A DNA stretch of 64,000 nucleotides from Pseudomonadota bacterium (GTDB lineage Bacteria > Pseudomonadota > Gammaproteobacteria > Burkholderiales > UBA9220). Location: NCBI GenBank assembly GCA_021845865.1, contig JAJZVC010000006.1, positions 19,855 through 83,854 of the forward strand, given 5' to 3'. This document shows positions 54,465 through 64,000 of this stretch, piece after piece. Under the pieces are notes generated by a model. The model had not been told where the DNA came from. It did not search any database and saw only the letters and a list, made by a program, of their open reading frames with translations. The position numbers were made by a program, and so were the translations under genes. Every line of letters begins with the position of its first letter. Positions within the stretch are counted from its first letter, which is position 1.

Positions 54465-55357
54465 TCCCAGGTGCGGCGAATCCCCTCGGCCAGGGACACC
54501 CTCGGTTCCCAGCCGGTGGCCCGCAGACGGGAAATGTCCAGCACCACCTGCTTCACGTCCCCGGCCCGCCCAGGGCGATAAGCCAGCGGCAAAGGCAGGC
54601 CGCTGGTTTCCCCGATCATTCGCGCCACGGCGTTGATGCTGTAACCCTCGCCGCTTCCCACGTTATAGGTTCCGCTATCCTCCGGCTTGTCCACAAAACG
54701 AAGACAAGCCTCCACCACATCCTCGACATAGACGAAATCCCTGACCGCCTCGCCGTCTCCCCATATTTCCGGCACCGTGCCCTGGCGGGCGTGTTCGAGC
54801 AGGGTCCTGACCAAGCCAAAACCCGCGCGCAGGGACTGCCCCGGGCCGTAGGTATTGGAAGGCCGAAGCACCGTTACCGCCCTCCCTCGGGCCCGAAAGG
54901 CGTGCATGAAAGCCTCCTGGGCCGCCTTGCCGGCGCCATGGTAGGACAGGGGCACGACCGGCGCCGTTTCCGGGACCGGCAGCGATGCCGGGTTGCCATA
55001 CAGCGTCCCCCCGGAGGAAAAGAAAATCAGGTGGATAGGCTCATGGGCCTGCAAAGCCTCCAGCAAGGCCAGGGTGGGCAGAATGTTTCCCGCCTCCCGG
55101 GTGGGGCTCCCGGCGGAGGAACCGGGCGTGCTTTCCGACGCCAAGTGAATAACCGTCCGACAGCGCGGCAATAACCGGCGCAATACTTCAGAATCTCCCA
55201 GACTGCCACAATGAATTTGCACAGGACCCGCATCGAAACCGGCCAAAGGCTGCCGCGCCAAAATGTGGACGGCGTCCCCCCTTTCCGCCAGCCGGACGGC
55301 AAGGCTGCGGCCGATGAAGCCACCGCCGCCAAGCAGCAACACTCCCTCCCCTCTCAT
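54446..55357 (-). CDS. NAD-dependent sugar epimerase/dehydratase
   Basis: MRGEGVLLLGGGGFIGRSLAVRLAERGDAVHILAR; YHGAGKAAQEAF; YGPGQ. Confidence 0.9.
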   Translation of the reverse strand: MRGEGVLLLGGGGFIGRSLAVRLAERGDAVHILARQPLAGFDAGPVQIHCGSLGDSEVLRRLLPRCRTVIHLASESTPGSSAGSPTREAGNILPTLALLEALQAHEPIHLIFFSSGGTLYGNPASLPVPETAPVVPLSYHGAGKAAQEAFMHAFRARGRAVTVLRPSNTYGPGQSLRAGFGLVRTLLEHARQGTVPEIWGDGEAVRDFVYVEDVVEACLRFVDKPEDSGTYNVGSGEGYSINAVARMIGETSGLPLPLAYRPGRAGDVKQVVLDISRLRATGWEPRVSLAEGIRRTWEWLRHS

Positions 55358-56457
55358 GCGCCTTCCTCCAGCAGTTCGCGATAAGCCGCCGCATAGCGGG
55401 CCGCGCAATCGTCCCACGTGCCGATTTCCTCGCCAACCCAGCGGCGGGCGGACTCCCCAAGGGTCGTATTGGGCCCAGCGCTGGAGAGGCGTTCCAGGGC
55501 TGTGCGGAACGCTTCGGGCATATCGACCAGGTAACCGGTCTCGCCGTTCCGAACCACGTCGTCGTGGGCCGGCAAAGCGCTGGCAATCACGGGCAAACCC
55601 GCCGCCATCGCCTCCAGCATCACTTGGGGCCGGCCTTCGTCGTGACGGCTCAGGCTGATCAGGCCACTGGCACGGGGAAACCATTTTTTCCGCAATTCGA
55701 CAGGATAGGTGGGACCGTGGTAGTGGACCCAGGCCGGAACCTCTACGTCCTCTTGCATCGGCCCGAACAGGTGAAGCTGCCGCGAACCGCCAAACATTCC
55801 CTCTCCCCATTCAAACAAGGGACCGATTTTCGCCTTGGTCACACGGGACACCACGAGCCAAATGCGCGGCATTTCCTCTGCCGTGCGTTTCAATTCGAAC
55901 CAGGGAGCATCGACCCCAAAAGGCATGGCCCGTACTTCCGCCACGTCACCGAACAATCGTTTCAAGGTGGGAACCATCCATGCCGCGTTGGGCGCCAAGA
56001 TGGCGCGGCGCTGGGCCAGCATCCGACGCAGCATCGCTGCCATTCCGGGCAATCCAAGCAAGGCGTAGTCACTGCCGAGAACAGTAATCAGCGCCGGCAC
56101 GCGGGTTCCGTGCAAGGAAAGGGCGTTTTGCAGCCAATTGACATGGACGACATCCGCGCGCTGCTCGCGGTACAGCCGCCGCAAGCGCCACAGCAAGCCC
56201 AAGGCGGCAAACCCGCTCTCCAGTTTGCGCCGCCGCAGCAGCGCGGCAATCCCCCCCCGATCGGCCAACCGGGACAGCCATTTTTCGTCTCCTGGCAACA
56301 GAGCCCAGGAAACCCCCGGAGGCAAATCCCCCCGAGGTGCCCACAGGAAACACTGCATTGCCTGGCGCCCCAGGGCGCTCACCATGTCGGCGATGAACCG
56401 GCCACGCCAATCCTGCGTATCACGGGGATAGGAGGTACTCACCACCAGAACGCGCAA
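55354..56457 (-). CDS. family 4 glycosyltransferase
   Basis: MRVLVVSTSYPRDTQDWRGRFIADMV...SLSRHDEGRPQVMLEAMAAGLPVIAS. Confidence 0.92.
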   Translation of the reverse strand: MRVLVVSTSYPRDTQDWRGRFIADMVSALGRQAMQCFLWAPRGDLPPGVSWALLPGDEKWLSRLADRGGIAALLRRRKLESGFAALGLLWRLRRLYREQRADVVHVNWLQNALSLHGTRVPALITVLGSDYALLGLPGMAAMLRRMLAQRRAILAPNAAWMVPTLKRLFGDVAEVRAMPFGVDAPWFELKRTAEEMPRIWLVVSRVTKAKIGPLFEWGEGMFGGSRQLHLFGPMQEDVEVPAWVHYHGPTYPVELRKKWFPRASGLISLSRHDEGRPQVMLEAMAAGLPVIASALPAHDDVVRNGETGYLVDMPEAFRTALERLSSAGPNTTLGESARRWVGEEIGTWDDCAARYAAAYRELLEEGA

Positions 56458-56458
56458 G

Positions 56459-57373
56459 TCAGAAGCCCCGGTCCGACGTGGAATCGTCGTCGATGCCCTT
56501 GTAGTGCAGCGCGGATACCTGTTCCGACACGACGCCGATGAGAAAGGTCAGAATGGCGGAAATAAACAGCAAGGCGCTCATATTGGTGAAACGCCCCACC
56601 GAGAGGTAGGTGTAGAGGTAATAGCAGAGCCCGGTCCAGAAAAAGACGCCGCTCACGGGGATAAAAAGCTTTTGAGGGGAATAGAGGGTGCCGATTTTGA
56701 TGATGATGAGCAGAAAACGAACCCCGTCTCGAATCGGCCGGACATGGCTTTTCCCCGCGACGCGCCGGGGAGTATGGATGGGCACGTAGGCCACGGAAAA
56801 ACCGGCACGGAAAAAACTCATCGTGATGGTGGTGGGGTAGGAAAATCCATTGGGCAACAAATAGAGAAATTTACGGAACTTATCCGCCCTCACCACCCTG
56901 AACCCGGAAGTCAAATCCTCTACCGGCTGCTGCACCATCCAGGAGGCGAAACGGCTGAAAAAATCGTTCGCCACCGCTCGGTGCAAACCGGCTTGGGAAC
57001 CGCTCGTCCTGGCTCCCACCACCATGTCATAGCCTTCGTGAAACTTATTCAGCAACAGCGGGATGTCTTCCGGTTTATGCTGGCCGTCGGCATCCATGAA
57101 GATCAGCACGTCCCCCCTCGCGGCTCTTGCCCCACTCTTGATGGCGGCGCCGTTGCCCTTGGGATAGGGGTGATTCAGCACATTGACGCCATGTTCCTCG
57201 CAAACCAACGATGTCGCGTCGTCCGAACCATCGTTCACCACGATCACCTCGGCGCCCGCCGACAAAAAAGGGAACAATTCCGCCAGCAGATGGCGCAGCC
57301 CTGCCGCCTCATTCCTGGCAGGAATCACAATGCTGTAGGTGATCGCTGTTTTTTCAGCCAGGTCCAATCGCAC
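56459..57373 (-). CDS. family 2 glycosyltransferase (polyprenyl-phosphate sugar transferase-like) with C-terminal TM
   Basis: SIVIPARNEAAGLRHLLAELFPFL...DADGQHKPEDIPLLL; C-terminal TM helices. Confidence 0.9.
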   Translation of the reverse strand: MRLDLAEKTAITYSIVIPARNEAAGLRHLLAELFPFLSAGAEVIVVNDGSDDATSLVCEEHGVNVLNHPYPKGNGAAIKSGARAARGDVLIFMDADGQHKPEDIPLLLNKFHEGYDMVVGARTSGSQAGLHRAVANDFFSRFASWMVQQPVEDLTSGFRVVRADKFRKFLYLLPNGFSYPTTITMSFFRAGFSVAYVPIHTPRRVAGKSHVRPIRDGVRFLLIIIKIGTLYSPQKLFIPVSGVFFWTGLCYYLYTYLSVGRFTNMSALLFISAILTFLIGVVSEQVSALHYKGIDDDSTSDRGF

Positions 57374-59288
57374 CCTCTTTTTTATGCTCCAGCCGTTCTC
57401 TCAGCAAACGCGCTTCCTCCAACTGCCGGGAGGAATGCGCCCCCTTTTCGACCTTCAATAGCCATAGCGACGCCTCGTCCAGCCTATCCATGGCCATCAA
57501 CAGCCTCGATTTTAGCAAAGCGACCTCTGCATTGCCGCCGAGGGCATAGGCACGGTCCAAACTCTCAAGGGCAGGCATGTAACGATGCCCCGTAATCTGG
57601 ATTTCAGCCAGATATGCGTAGAGTAGCATTCTCTTCTGGGCAAATGCGGGATTCGACAATAATGCGTGATACAGCTTCTCCAGGGGCTCCTGTCCCAGCC
57701 TCCCGCATTCTCCCCGTTGCCTGGCGAGCGATAGCTGCTCCAAGCTCGCTATGGGGGCCGGGGAGTAGTCAGCTTTACTCAAGCTGGCTGCAACGACCTC
57801 CAGGTCCGGGAGACGAATGTTTTGATCGTAGCATCCTGCCCTGATCCACAATAAATAAGCATCCGCCGCATGCAGAGGACCTTCTGCCGCGCTGGCAAAA
57901 ACCTGGGCGGCTTCGCGGTAGCGTCCATGTGACGCCAGCAATTCACCCCAGTTTTCGCGAGCGCGAAGCGACAGGGGGTGACGCTCCCCCCACACCGCGG
58001 CCTGAAGCAAAGGACGTCCCCATAGCCGTGCCTCGGCACTGGTCAGCCAGGCAAAGAAAGCCAGCCACAGTCCCGCAGCCAGCCAAAGAAGCCAACGAAA
58101 TTTATGCCAACGGCCATCCTCCTTGAGCCAGATCATCGCTTGAAGCACCAAGCCGAAATACAGGCCTGCGGTCGGCAAATAGTTTCGGTGCTCGAAGTAG
58201 AGCTCCAAGGGAAGCGCGGTTGATTCCAGCAAGTGCCCCCCCAAGAACCATCCCGCCGCAAAAGCGATCCCCGGCCAGCGCCGCCTTCCCAACCAAGCCA
58301 ATGCGGCCAGGAAGACGATCCACAAAAGGGACCAGAACGTGGAAACAGGCTTTCCCCATCCTGTCGAGATTTCATAATCATCATGTATCACGCCAAGATT
58401 AGCGGGGTCCGGCATCAAGGCCATTCTCAAATACTCGACCACGACCCGTGGCTCCGTCAGCATGCGCTCGGCAAGGCTGAATCCACGGTGAGCATAGCCC
58501 GCGACAATCCAGTCCTGGTAATGGCCGGCCAGCAATATCCCGGCCCCGATCAGGGGGCCCCACAAAAACAGCCCTTTCCATAGTTTCCAGCCTTTTGGCG
58601 CTGGCACCCCTTGCAGCAACGTGCCCTCAAGAACCAATAGATAAAGGGGCAACAGCACCCCGGTCTCCTTGCTTAACAATGCCAAGGAGCCCCCTATACA
58701 CACCCCCCCCGTCGCCCATGCCCATCCGGCGCGCTGCCCGCGGCCAAGCATAAGCCGGCCATGTGCCCACGCCAGCATGCCCAAAACGGAAAAAAGAGCG
58801 GATAACTGCGTCATCCGCTGCACGGTGTATAAAACCGTCGAGGCCTGTAAGGGCGCGAGAAGCCACAACGCCGCAGCCAACAAGGCGCAGGCCAATGCCT
58901 TGTTTCCGTCCACTCCCGACAGGGGTGCCAGCAGTCGGAACAGGATAAGCAATCCCCACCCTGTCAAAGCATGAAGCACCAGGTTGACGGTTTTGAATGC
59001 CGCCGGATCATCCGGCCAGGCGGCGTGTTGCAGCGCGAAACTCAGAAGCGAGACAGGGCGCCTCAGCGGGCCCGAAACATCCGACAACGCAAACTCCGCC
59101 AATTCCCTCCAACCGGGACTTTGGCCAAAATCACCCAGCGCCTTGAGATTCTGATAGTCATCCAGGACGAACGCCCCACCCAGGCCGCGCAGATAGGCCA
59201 GCCATGTCAACAGAGACAAGAAGGCCATGCCAAGGATTATCTTTAATCCGGAGGGGACATCACGCATAAATCGGCTTAGTCGGGTCAT
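57354..59288 (-). CDS. polytopic GT-C-like protein with C-terminal TPR (candidate pilin/protein O-glycosyltransferase)
   Basis: YLRGLGGAFVLDDYQNLKAL...RPVSLLSFALQHAAW...FKTVNLVLHALTGW; ~10 TM then soluble TPR-like tail; adjacent to pilin gene. Confidence 0.65.
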   Translation of the reverse strand: MTRLSRFMRDVPSGLKIILGMAFLSLLTWLAYLRGLGGAFVLDDYQNLKALGDFGQSPGWRELAEFALSDVSGPLRRPVSLLSFALQHAAWPDDPAAFKTVNLVLHALTGWGLLILFRLLAPLSGVDGNKALACALLAAALWLLAPLQASTVLYTVQRMTQLSALFSVLGMLAWAHGRLMLGRGQRAGWAWATGGVCIGGSLALLSKETGVLLPLYLLVLEGTLLQGVPAPKGWKLWKGLFLWGPLIGAGILLAGHYQDWIVAGYAHRGFSLAERMLTEPRVVVEYLRMALMPDPANLGVIHDDYEISTGWGKPVSTFWSLLWIVFLAALAWLGRRRWPGIAFAAGWFLGGHLLESTALPLELYFEHRNYLPTAGLYFGLVLQAMIWLKEDGRWHKFRWLLWLAAGLWLAFFAWLTSAEARLWGRPLLQAAVWGERHPLSLRARENWGELLASHGRYREAAQVFASAAEGPLHAADAYLLWIRAGCYDQNIRLPDLEVVAASLSKADYSPAPIASLEQLSLARQRGECGRLGQEPLEKLYHALLSNPAFAQKRMLLYAYLAEIQITGHRYMPALESLDRAYALGGNAEVALLKSRLLMAMDRLDEASLWLLKVEKGAHSSRQLEEARLLRERLEHKKEGAIGPG

Positions 59289-59308
59289 GAATATCCAGTC
59301 GAAAAAAA

Positions 59309-59330
59309 ACCCGCCCCAGACGGGGCGGGT
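59309..59330 (-). terminator. pilin gene terminator
   Basis: ACCCGCCCC-aga-CGGGGCGGGT, reverse strand followed by TTTTTTC. Confidence 0.85.
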
Positions 59331-59345
59331 TTCTAGCTCAGGCGG

Positions 59346-59807
59346 TTACTTGCACGCGCCGGGCAGGTACTTGGCATTCACGGTACCCGCCGCGCAGGTC
59401 CAGACCTTGCCGTTGTCGGCAGTGGACAGGGTCACGGTCTTGCCCGCGATGCCGCCGGACACGCCAGAACCCTTCATGGTGGCGGTCAGGGTGTAGGTCA
59501 CAGGAGCAGACTCGGGAGAAGCGGTACCGGCACCGGCGGTGATTTCAATGGTGTCGGTGTACTTGCCGATGCCGCTGGCCTTGTAGTTGCCGAGCACAGA
59601 GGCGGCGGCACTGGGCCAAGTGCCCTTGTCGCTCACGAATTCGGCGGAAGAAGTCTTGCCGCCGCTCAGCAATTCAACGGCTTCGGACATCTGCGCGCGA
59701 GCGATGTAGTCCTGATAAGCAGGAATCGCCACCGCGGCCAGAATACCGATAATCGCGACCACGATCATCAGTTCGATCAGGGTGAAACCCTTTTGCACTT
59801 GTTTCAT
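59346..59807 (-). CDS. pilA: type IV major pilin
   Basis: MKQVQKGFTLIELMIVVAIIGILAAVAIPAYQDYIARAQMSEAVELLSGGK; C-terminal disulfide C..C. Confidence 0.95.
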   Translation of the reverse strand: MKQVQKGFTLIELMIVVAIIGILAAVAIPAYQDYIARAQMSEAVELLSGGKTSSAEFVSDKGTWPSAAASVLGNYKASGIGKYTDTIEITAGAGTASPESAPVTYTLTATMKGSGVSGGIAGKTVTLSTADNGKVWTCAAGTVNAKYLPGACK

Positions 59808-60007
59808 GGTTAAGTCTCCCATCAATGGTTGATTAAGCGAACACCGTCGTGTCCGGCCAGGAGGTGAGCAAGCGCCGTGCCACCTTGCCTGCTCCGCCAA
59901 AACCCGCGCCGCGCTGGGCCTTGCCACTCCTGCCTCGTCCATGCGTCCCGGGATTCAAGCGGGCATCCCGGTCCATCACAGTCACAATGTGACGAAAATC
60001 GTCACAT

Positions 60008-61618
60008 TCAGGGGGTGTAGCCGGGAATCTTGCCCTCGTCCACCGCATCCAGTTGGGAAGGTTCGAGGAAACCCTGGGCGTAGCGCAGGTAGACTTTTTG
60101 CCGGATGAAGGCGTCGAACAAGTCCGGGTCCACGTGGTTGTCCTGCTTCATGCGCCCCAGGATGGTCAGGGCCTCGGACAGTTTCTTGCCTTCCTTGTAG
60201 GGGCGGTCCTTGGCGGTGAGGGCTTCGAAAACGTCGGCGATGGCCATCATGCGGGCCTGGAGGGACATCTGTTCCCGCATCAGGCCACGGGGATAACCCT
60301 TGCCGTCCATGCGCTCGTGGTGGCCGCCGGCGTATTCCGGCACGTGGCTGAGGTGCCGCGGCCAGGGCAGGGCCTCGAGCATCTTGATGGTGGCCACCAC
60401 GTGGTAATTGATGACCTCCCGCTCGGCGTCGGTGAGCGTGCCCTTGGCGATATTGAGATTGGCGGCTTCTTCGTCGCTCAGGAGGGGGGCGCTTTCCCCT
60501 GCCGGGTTCACCCAGCGGTTGGCGGCAATGGCCTTGACCCGCTCCTGCAGCGCCGGCGACATGAACTCCCCGCCGATATTGCATTTGCGCAGGAACTCCC
60601 GGTCCTCGTCAAGCTGCCGCAGGCGTTCCGCGCACGCCCGCTCCGCCTCGTCCCTGTCGCCGCCGGCAAGGCACTGCCGCAGCCGGGCGATTTCGGCGTC
60701 CCGCTTCAGCACCTCGAACCGGGTATCGATTTCGTGGATGCGGTCGTAGAGGGTTTGCAGTTTCGAGGCCTTGTCCACCACGTGGACCGGCGTGGTCACC
60801 TTGCCGCAATCGTGCAGCAGGGCGGCGATCTTGAGCTCGTGGCGTCCTTTCTCGTCGAGGTGGAAATCCTTCAGGGGGCCTTCGTCCACGGCATCCACGG
60901 CGTCGGCCAGCATCATGGTGAGCACCGGCACCCGCTCGCAATGCCCTCCCGTATAGGGCGATTTCTCGTCGATGGCGATGTTGATCAGCTTGATGAAGGA
61001 TTCGAACAGGCGCTCCAGCTGATCGATCAACTGCCGGTTGGTCAGGGCGATGGCGGCCTGGGAGGCAAGGGACTCGGCGAAGCTCTGGTCCTCGGCGGAG
61101 AAGGGGATGATGGCGCCGCTGCCGGGGTCCCGGGCGTTGATCAACTGCAGCACGCCGATGATCTCGTTTTCGTGGTTCTTCATCGGCACCGTGAGAAAAG
61201 ACTGGGAGCGGTAGCCGGTATTCTGGTCGAACTTGCGGGTGCCGGAAAAATCGAAGCCCTCGGCTTCGTAGGCGTCGGCGATGTTGACGGTGCAGTCGTG
61301 AAGCACGGCGTAGGCCACCACCAAATGCTCGTTGGGCTGGCCGTCGTCCAGGTACAGGGGCAGCGGCGGGAAAGGCACCGGCTTGCCGGTGGTCCCGCCC
61401 ATGGCGATGCCCAGGGTGTCGGTACGCATGATCTCGAAGCTCAGATGGCCGTCCGCCACCCGGTAGAGGGTACCGCCGTCAGCGTTGGTGAGGCCTTTCG
61501 CCGCCAGGAGGATGGACTCCAGCAAGCGCGGCGTGTTCTTCTCGGCTGACAGGGAAGCGCCGATGGCGGTGAGCTGTTCCAGCCGCTCCAGCAGTTTTTC
61601 ATGGGTCAAACCGCTCAT
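60008..61618 (-). CDS. GAF + HD-GYP domain phosphodiesterase
   Basis: GAF N-term; LLHDCGKVTTPVHVVDK and EYAGGHHERMDGKGYPRGL HD-GYP motifs. Confidence 0.92.
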   Translation of the reverse strand: MSGLTHEKLLERLEQLTAIGASLSAEKNTPRLLESILLAAKGLTNADGGTLYRVADGHLSFEIMRTDTLGIAMGGTTGKPVPFPPLPLYLDDGQPNEHLVVAYAVLHDCTVNIADAYEAEGFDFSGTRKFDQNTGYRSQSFLTVPMKNHENEIIGVLQLINARDPGSGAIIPFSAEDQSFAESLASQAAIALTNRQLIDQLERLFESFIKLINIAIDEKSPYTGGHCERVPVLTMMLADAVDAVDEGPLKDFHLDEKGRHELKIAALLHDCGKVTTPVHVVDKASKLQTLYDRIHEIDTRFEVLKRDAEIARLRQCLAGGDRDEAERACAERLRQLDEDREFLRKCNIGGEFMSPALQERVKAIAANRWVNPAGESAPLLSDEEAANLNIAKGTLTDAEREVINYHVVATIKMLEALPWPRHLSHVPEYAGGHHERMDGKGYPRGLMREQMSLQARMMAIADVFEALTAKDRPYKEGKKLSEALTILGRMKQDNHVDPDLFDAFIRQKVYLRYAQGFLEPSQLDAVDEGKIPGYTP

Positions 61619-61633
61619 CGCCGTTCTCCCGGT

Positions 61634-64000
61634 TTATTTGATGCAGACCGCGCGTACCTGCTTGATATCGGTGATGCCCTGCAGCACCTTCTCGATGCCG
61701 TCCTGCTTCAGGGTGCGCATGCCGTCCTCCAGGGCCTGGGCGAGGATTTCCGCCACCCGGGCATGCTCCTGGATCAGCTTCTTCACCGCGTCGGTGCCCA
61801 CCAGCAGTTCGTGGAGGCCCACCCGGCCCTTGTAGCCGGTATTGTTGCACTCCTCGCAACCCTCGGCGGTGTACAGGGTGAACTGCCCCTTGTCGTTGGC
61901 GAAGGATTTCTTCCACTCCTCCAGCACCACTTGGCGGGCCGCCTGGGGGTCCTTCTTCCAGGTGGTGGTGTTCTGCAGCTCCAGGCTGTACTCGCTCACC
62001 AGGGAGTCCATTTCCTCCGCCGACGGCGTGTAGGACTTCTTGCACTTGCCGCACAGGCGCTTGCCGAGACGCTGGGCCAGAATGCCCAGCAGGGCGTCGG
62101 CGAAGTTGAAGGGGTCCATGCCCATGTCCAGCAGGCGGATGATGGATTCCGGCGCGCTGTTGGTGTGCAGGGTGGCGAACACCAGGTGGCCGGAGAGGGA
62201 GGCCTCGATGCCGATGCCGGTGGTTTCCGCGTCCCGCATCTCGCCCACCATGATGATGTCCGGGTCGGCCCGGAGGAAGGCCTTCATGGCGGTGGCGAAA
62301 TTGAGGCCGGCCTTGGGGTTCATCTGCACCTGGCGCAGGCCCCGCTGGGTGATTTCCACCGGGTCCTCGGCGGTCCATATCTTGGTCTCCGAGGTGTTGA
62401 GATACTTCAGGACCGAGTGCAGGGTGGTGGTCTTGCCGGAGCCGGTGGGGCCGCAGACGAAGAACAGGCCATAGGGTTTCTCGATGCACTTCAGCAGGGA
62501 AGCATGGTTGCGCTGGGAAAATCCCATTTTCTCCAGGGGCAGGGGCTCGCCGGAGGCGAGGATACGCATCACCACGTCCTCCACCCCGCCCTGGGTGGGC
62601 ACCGTCGCGACCCGCAGCTCGATATCCAGGGGGCCGAACTTCTTGAACTTGATCTTGCCGTCCTGGGGCTTGCGCTTCTCGGAAATATCCAGGTCGCACA
62701 TGATCTTGAGGCGGGTCACCAGGGCATTGCGGTAGCTGGCGGGAATCTGGATGTAGGGCACCAGGGAGCCGTCGATGCGGTAGCGAATCTCGGTCTTCTC
62801 CTTGCCGGGAAAGGGCTCCACGTGGATATCCGACGCCTTCTTGTTGTAGCCGTCGACGATGATCTTGTTGACCAGCTTCACCAGTTCGTTGTCGGCGGCG
62901 GCGGCCATGTCGTCGGCCCCCTCCTCGCCCTCCTCGTGGCCCTCGTCCAGGTTGGACAGCAAATCGCCGATGGAGGAGGAGTCTCCTCCCATCATCCCTT
63001 CCGCGCCGAAAAACAGGTCGAGGTGCTTGAGGAACTCCCGGTGGGAACAGACCCGGTAATTGATCTTGTGCTTGGGAAAAACGTTGTTGACCACCCGGGA
63101 CGCCCCCACCATTTCCGGGTCGGGTGTCAAGACGATCAGCCCCTCGGGGCCGTCCTCCAGGGGCAGCCACTGGCTGGTTTCAATGTAGTCCCGCTTCAGG
63201 TTGGCCAACAGGTCCGCCGGCTTGATGCGGTCCGCCTTATAGGGTTCGTAGGGCACGTGAAAAAAGGCGGCATAGGCCTTGCCCAGGGCATCCAGGCTCA
63301 CCTGGAACTCGTCGATCAGGACATCCTCCAGGGGCAGGCTCTTCTTGCGGGCGGAGCGGGAGGCCAGCTCCAGTTCCCCGGCGGAAATGATGCTCTCGGT
63401 GATCAGGGCGTCGAACTTGGACTTGACCAGGCGCAGGGGCTGCTGGCGCTGGTTGAAGGCGATGGACAGGGTCTTGGCCAGCTCCACCGCCCCCTCCTCG
63501 GCCACCTGGGGAAAAGGCAGGCCGGAAAGGGTGTTGATCATCTGGATCACCCCCATCAGGTCCCCGTCCTCCGCGTCCAGGATGGGCACCACCAGCATCT
63601 GCTTGGTGCGGTAGCCGGTCTTCTGGTCCACTTCCTTGAGGAAGCGGATTTGGGGACTGTGGCGCTTCAGCTCCTCATCGTCGTAGACGTCGGCGATATT
63701 CACCAGGCGCTTATGAAACGCCACGTAACCGGCGATGCTCTGGGCGGAGATGGGCAGCTTCAGGTCCTTGAAGGCGTTGAGACCGGTCTTGACCTTGGAG
63801 ATGATGGCGTTCTTTTCTTCGTTGAGGGTATAGATCGTCAACCGGTCCGCCTCGAACAGGGCGCAGATATCCTTGCTCACCTCGAGCATGATCTCGTCCA
63901 CGTTCTTGGTGGCGTGAATCTTGTTGGTCACCCCCTGCAGCTTGCGGGTGAACGCCAGCTTGGAGCTGATCTCCGAGATGTCGTCGGGTTTCTGCGTCAC
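61634..64000 (-). CDS. GAF + GspE/PilB-type secretion ATPase (start at or beyond window edge)
   Basis: GAF N-term; FFVCGPTGSGKTTTLHSVLKYLN Walker A; MVGEMRDAETTGIGIEASLSGHLVFATLHTN; CGKCKKSYTPS...CEECNNTGYKGR. Confidence 0.93.
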   Translation of the reverse strand: MTQKPDDISEISSKLAFTRKLQGVTNKIHATKNVDEIMLEVSKDICALFEADRLTIYTLNEEKNAIISKVKTGLNAFKDLKLPISAQSIAGYVAFHKRLVNIADVYDDEELKRHSPQIRFLKEVDQKTGYRTKQMLVVPILDAEDGDLMGVIQMINTLSGLPFPQVAEEGAVELAKTLSIAFNQRQQPLRLVKSKFDALITESIISAGELELASRSARKKSLPLEDVLIDEFQVSLDALGKAYAAFFHVPYEPYKADRIKPADLLANLKRDYIETSQWLPLEDGPEGLIVLTPDPEMVGASRVVNNVFPKHKINYRVCSHREFLKHLDLFFGAEGMMGGDSSSIGDLLSNLDEGHEEGEEGADDMAAAADNELVKLVNKIIVDGYNKKASDIHVEPFPGKEKTEIRYRIDGSLVPYIQIPASYRNALVTRLKIMCDLDISEKRKPQDGKIKFKKFGPLDIELRVATVPTQGGVEDVVMRILASGEPLPLEKMGFSQRNHASLLKCIEKPYGLFFVCGPTGSGKTTTLHSVLKYLNTSETKIWTAEDPVEITQRGLRQVQMNPKAGLNFATAMKAFLRADPDIIMVGEMRDAETTGIGIEASLSGHLVFATLHTNSAPESIIRLLDMGMDPFNFADALLGILAQRLGKRLCGKCKKSYTPSAEEMDSLVSEYSLELQNTTTWKKDPQAARQVVLEEWKKSFANDKGQFTLYTAEGCEECNNTGYKGRVGLHELLVGTDAVKKLIQEHARVAEILAQALEDGMRTLKQDGIEKVLQGITDIKQVRAVCIK

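Noticed and set aside
60053-61549. 498-aa plus-strand ORF opposite the HD-GYP gene
   Set aside because: Antisense shadow; HD-GYP motifs on the other strand are unambiguous

Overview
The window appears to be betaproteobacterial, judging by gene content. It has two parts. (1) Positions 1 to ~16.0 kb look like the right arm of an integrated conjugative/mobilizable element: TraG-, TraH- and TraN-like F-type transfer genes on the minus strand, a winged-helix mobilization/replication-relaxation-type gene, several HTH regulators, and a replication-initiator-like gene carrying intragenic iteron-like repeats. The arm ends at a tRNA-Val(CAC) gene (16036-16110) whose 3' end faces the element. (2) From ~16.1 kb onward the sequence looks chromosomal. 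It contains a cytochrome b561-type protein, a FadL-like porin, an lbpA / radical SAM / lipoate-ligase / LipT-like lipoate-assembly cassette beside rhd-tusA-dsrE2 and an ArsR-rhodanese regulator, moaC, an M48 peptidase, soxXYZA-soxB, a Spy-like protein with a two-component system and MacAB-like exporter, a large surface-polysaccharide locus (cysC, Wzm/Wzt, two tandem sulfotransferases, methyltransferases, glycosyltransferases, HddA/HddC-like heptose genes), a pilin with a GT-C-like enzyme, and tandem GAF-HD-GYP and GAF-GspE/PilB proteins. The strongest leads are: a densely structured non-coding hairpin island (~2.80-3.39 kb) with a 19-bp perfect inverted repeat enclosing further perfect stems; lambda-O-style intragenic iterons (14908-14988); a lipoate-binding-protein/lipoate-assembly cassette with no adjacent hdr genes; a duplicated ~84-bp divergent-promoter module; and a probable sulfated-polysaccharide locus. 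All calls come from reading sequence and ORF translations by eye; no database search was run.
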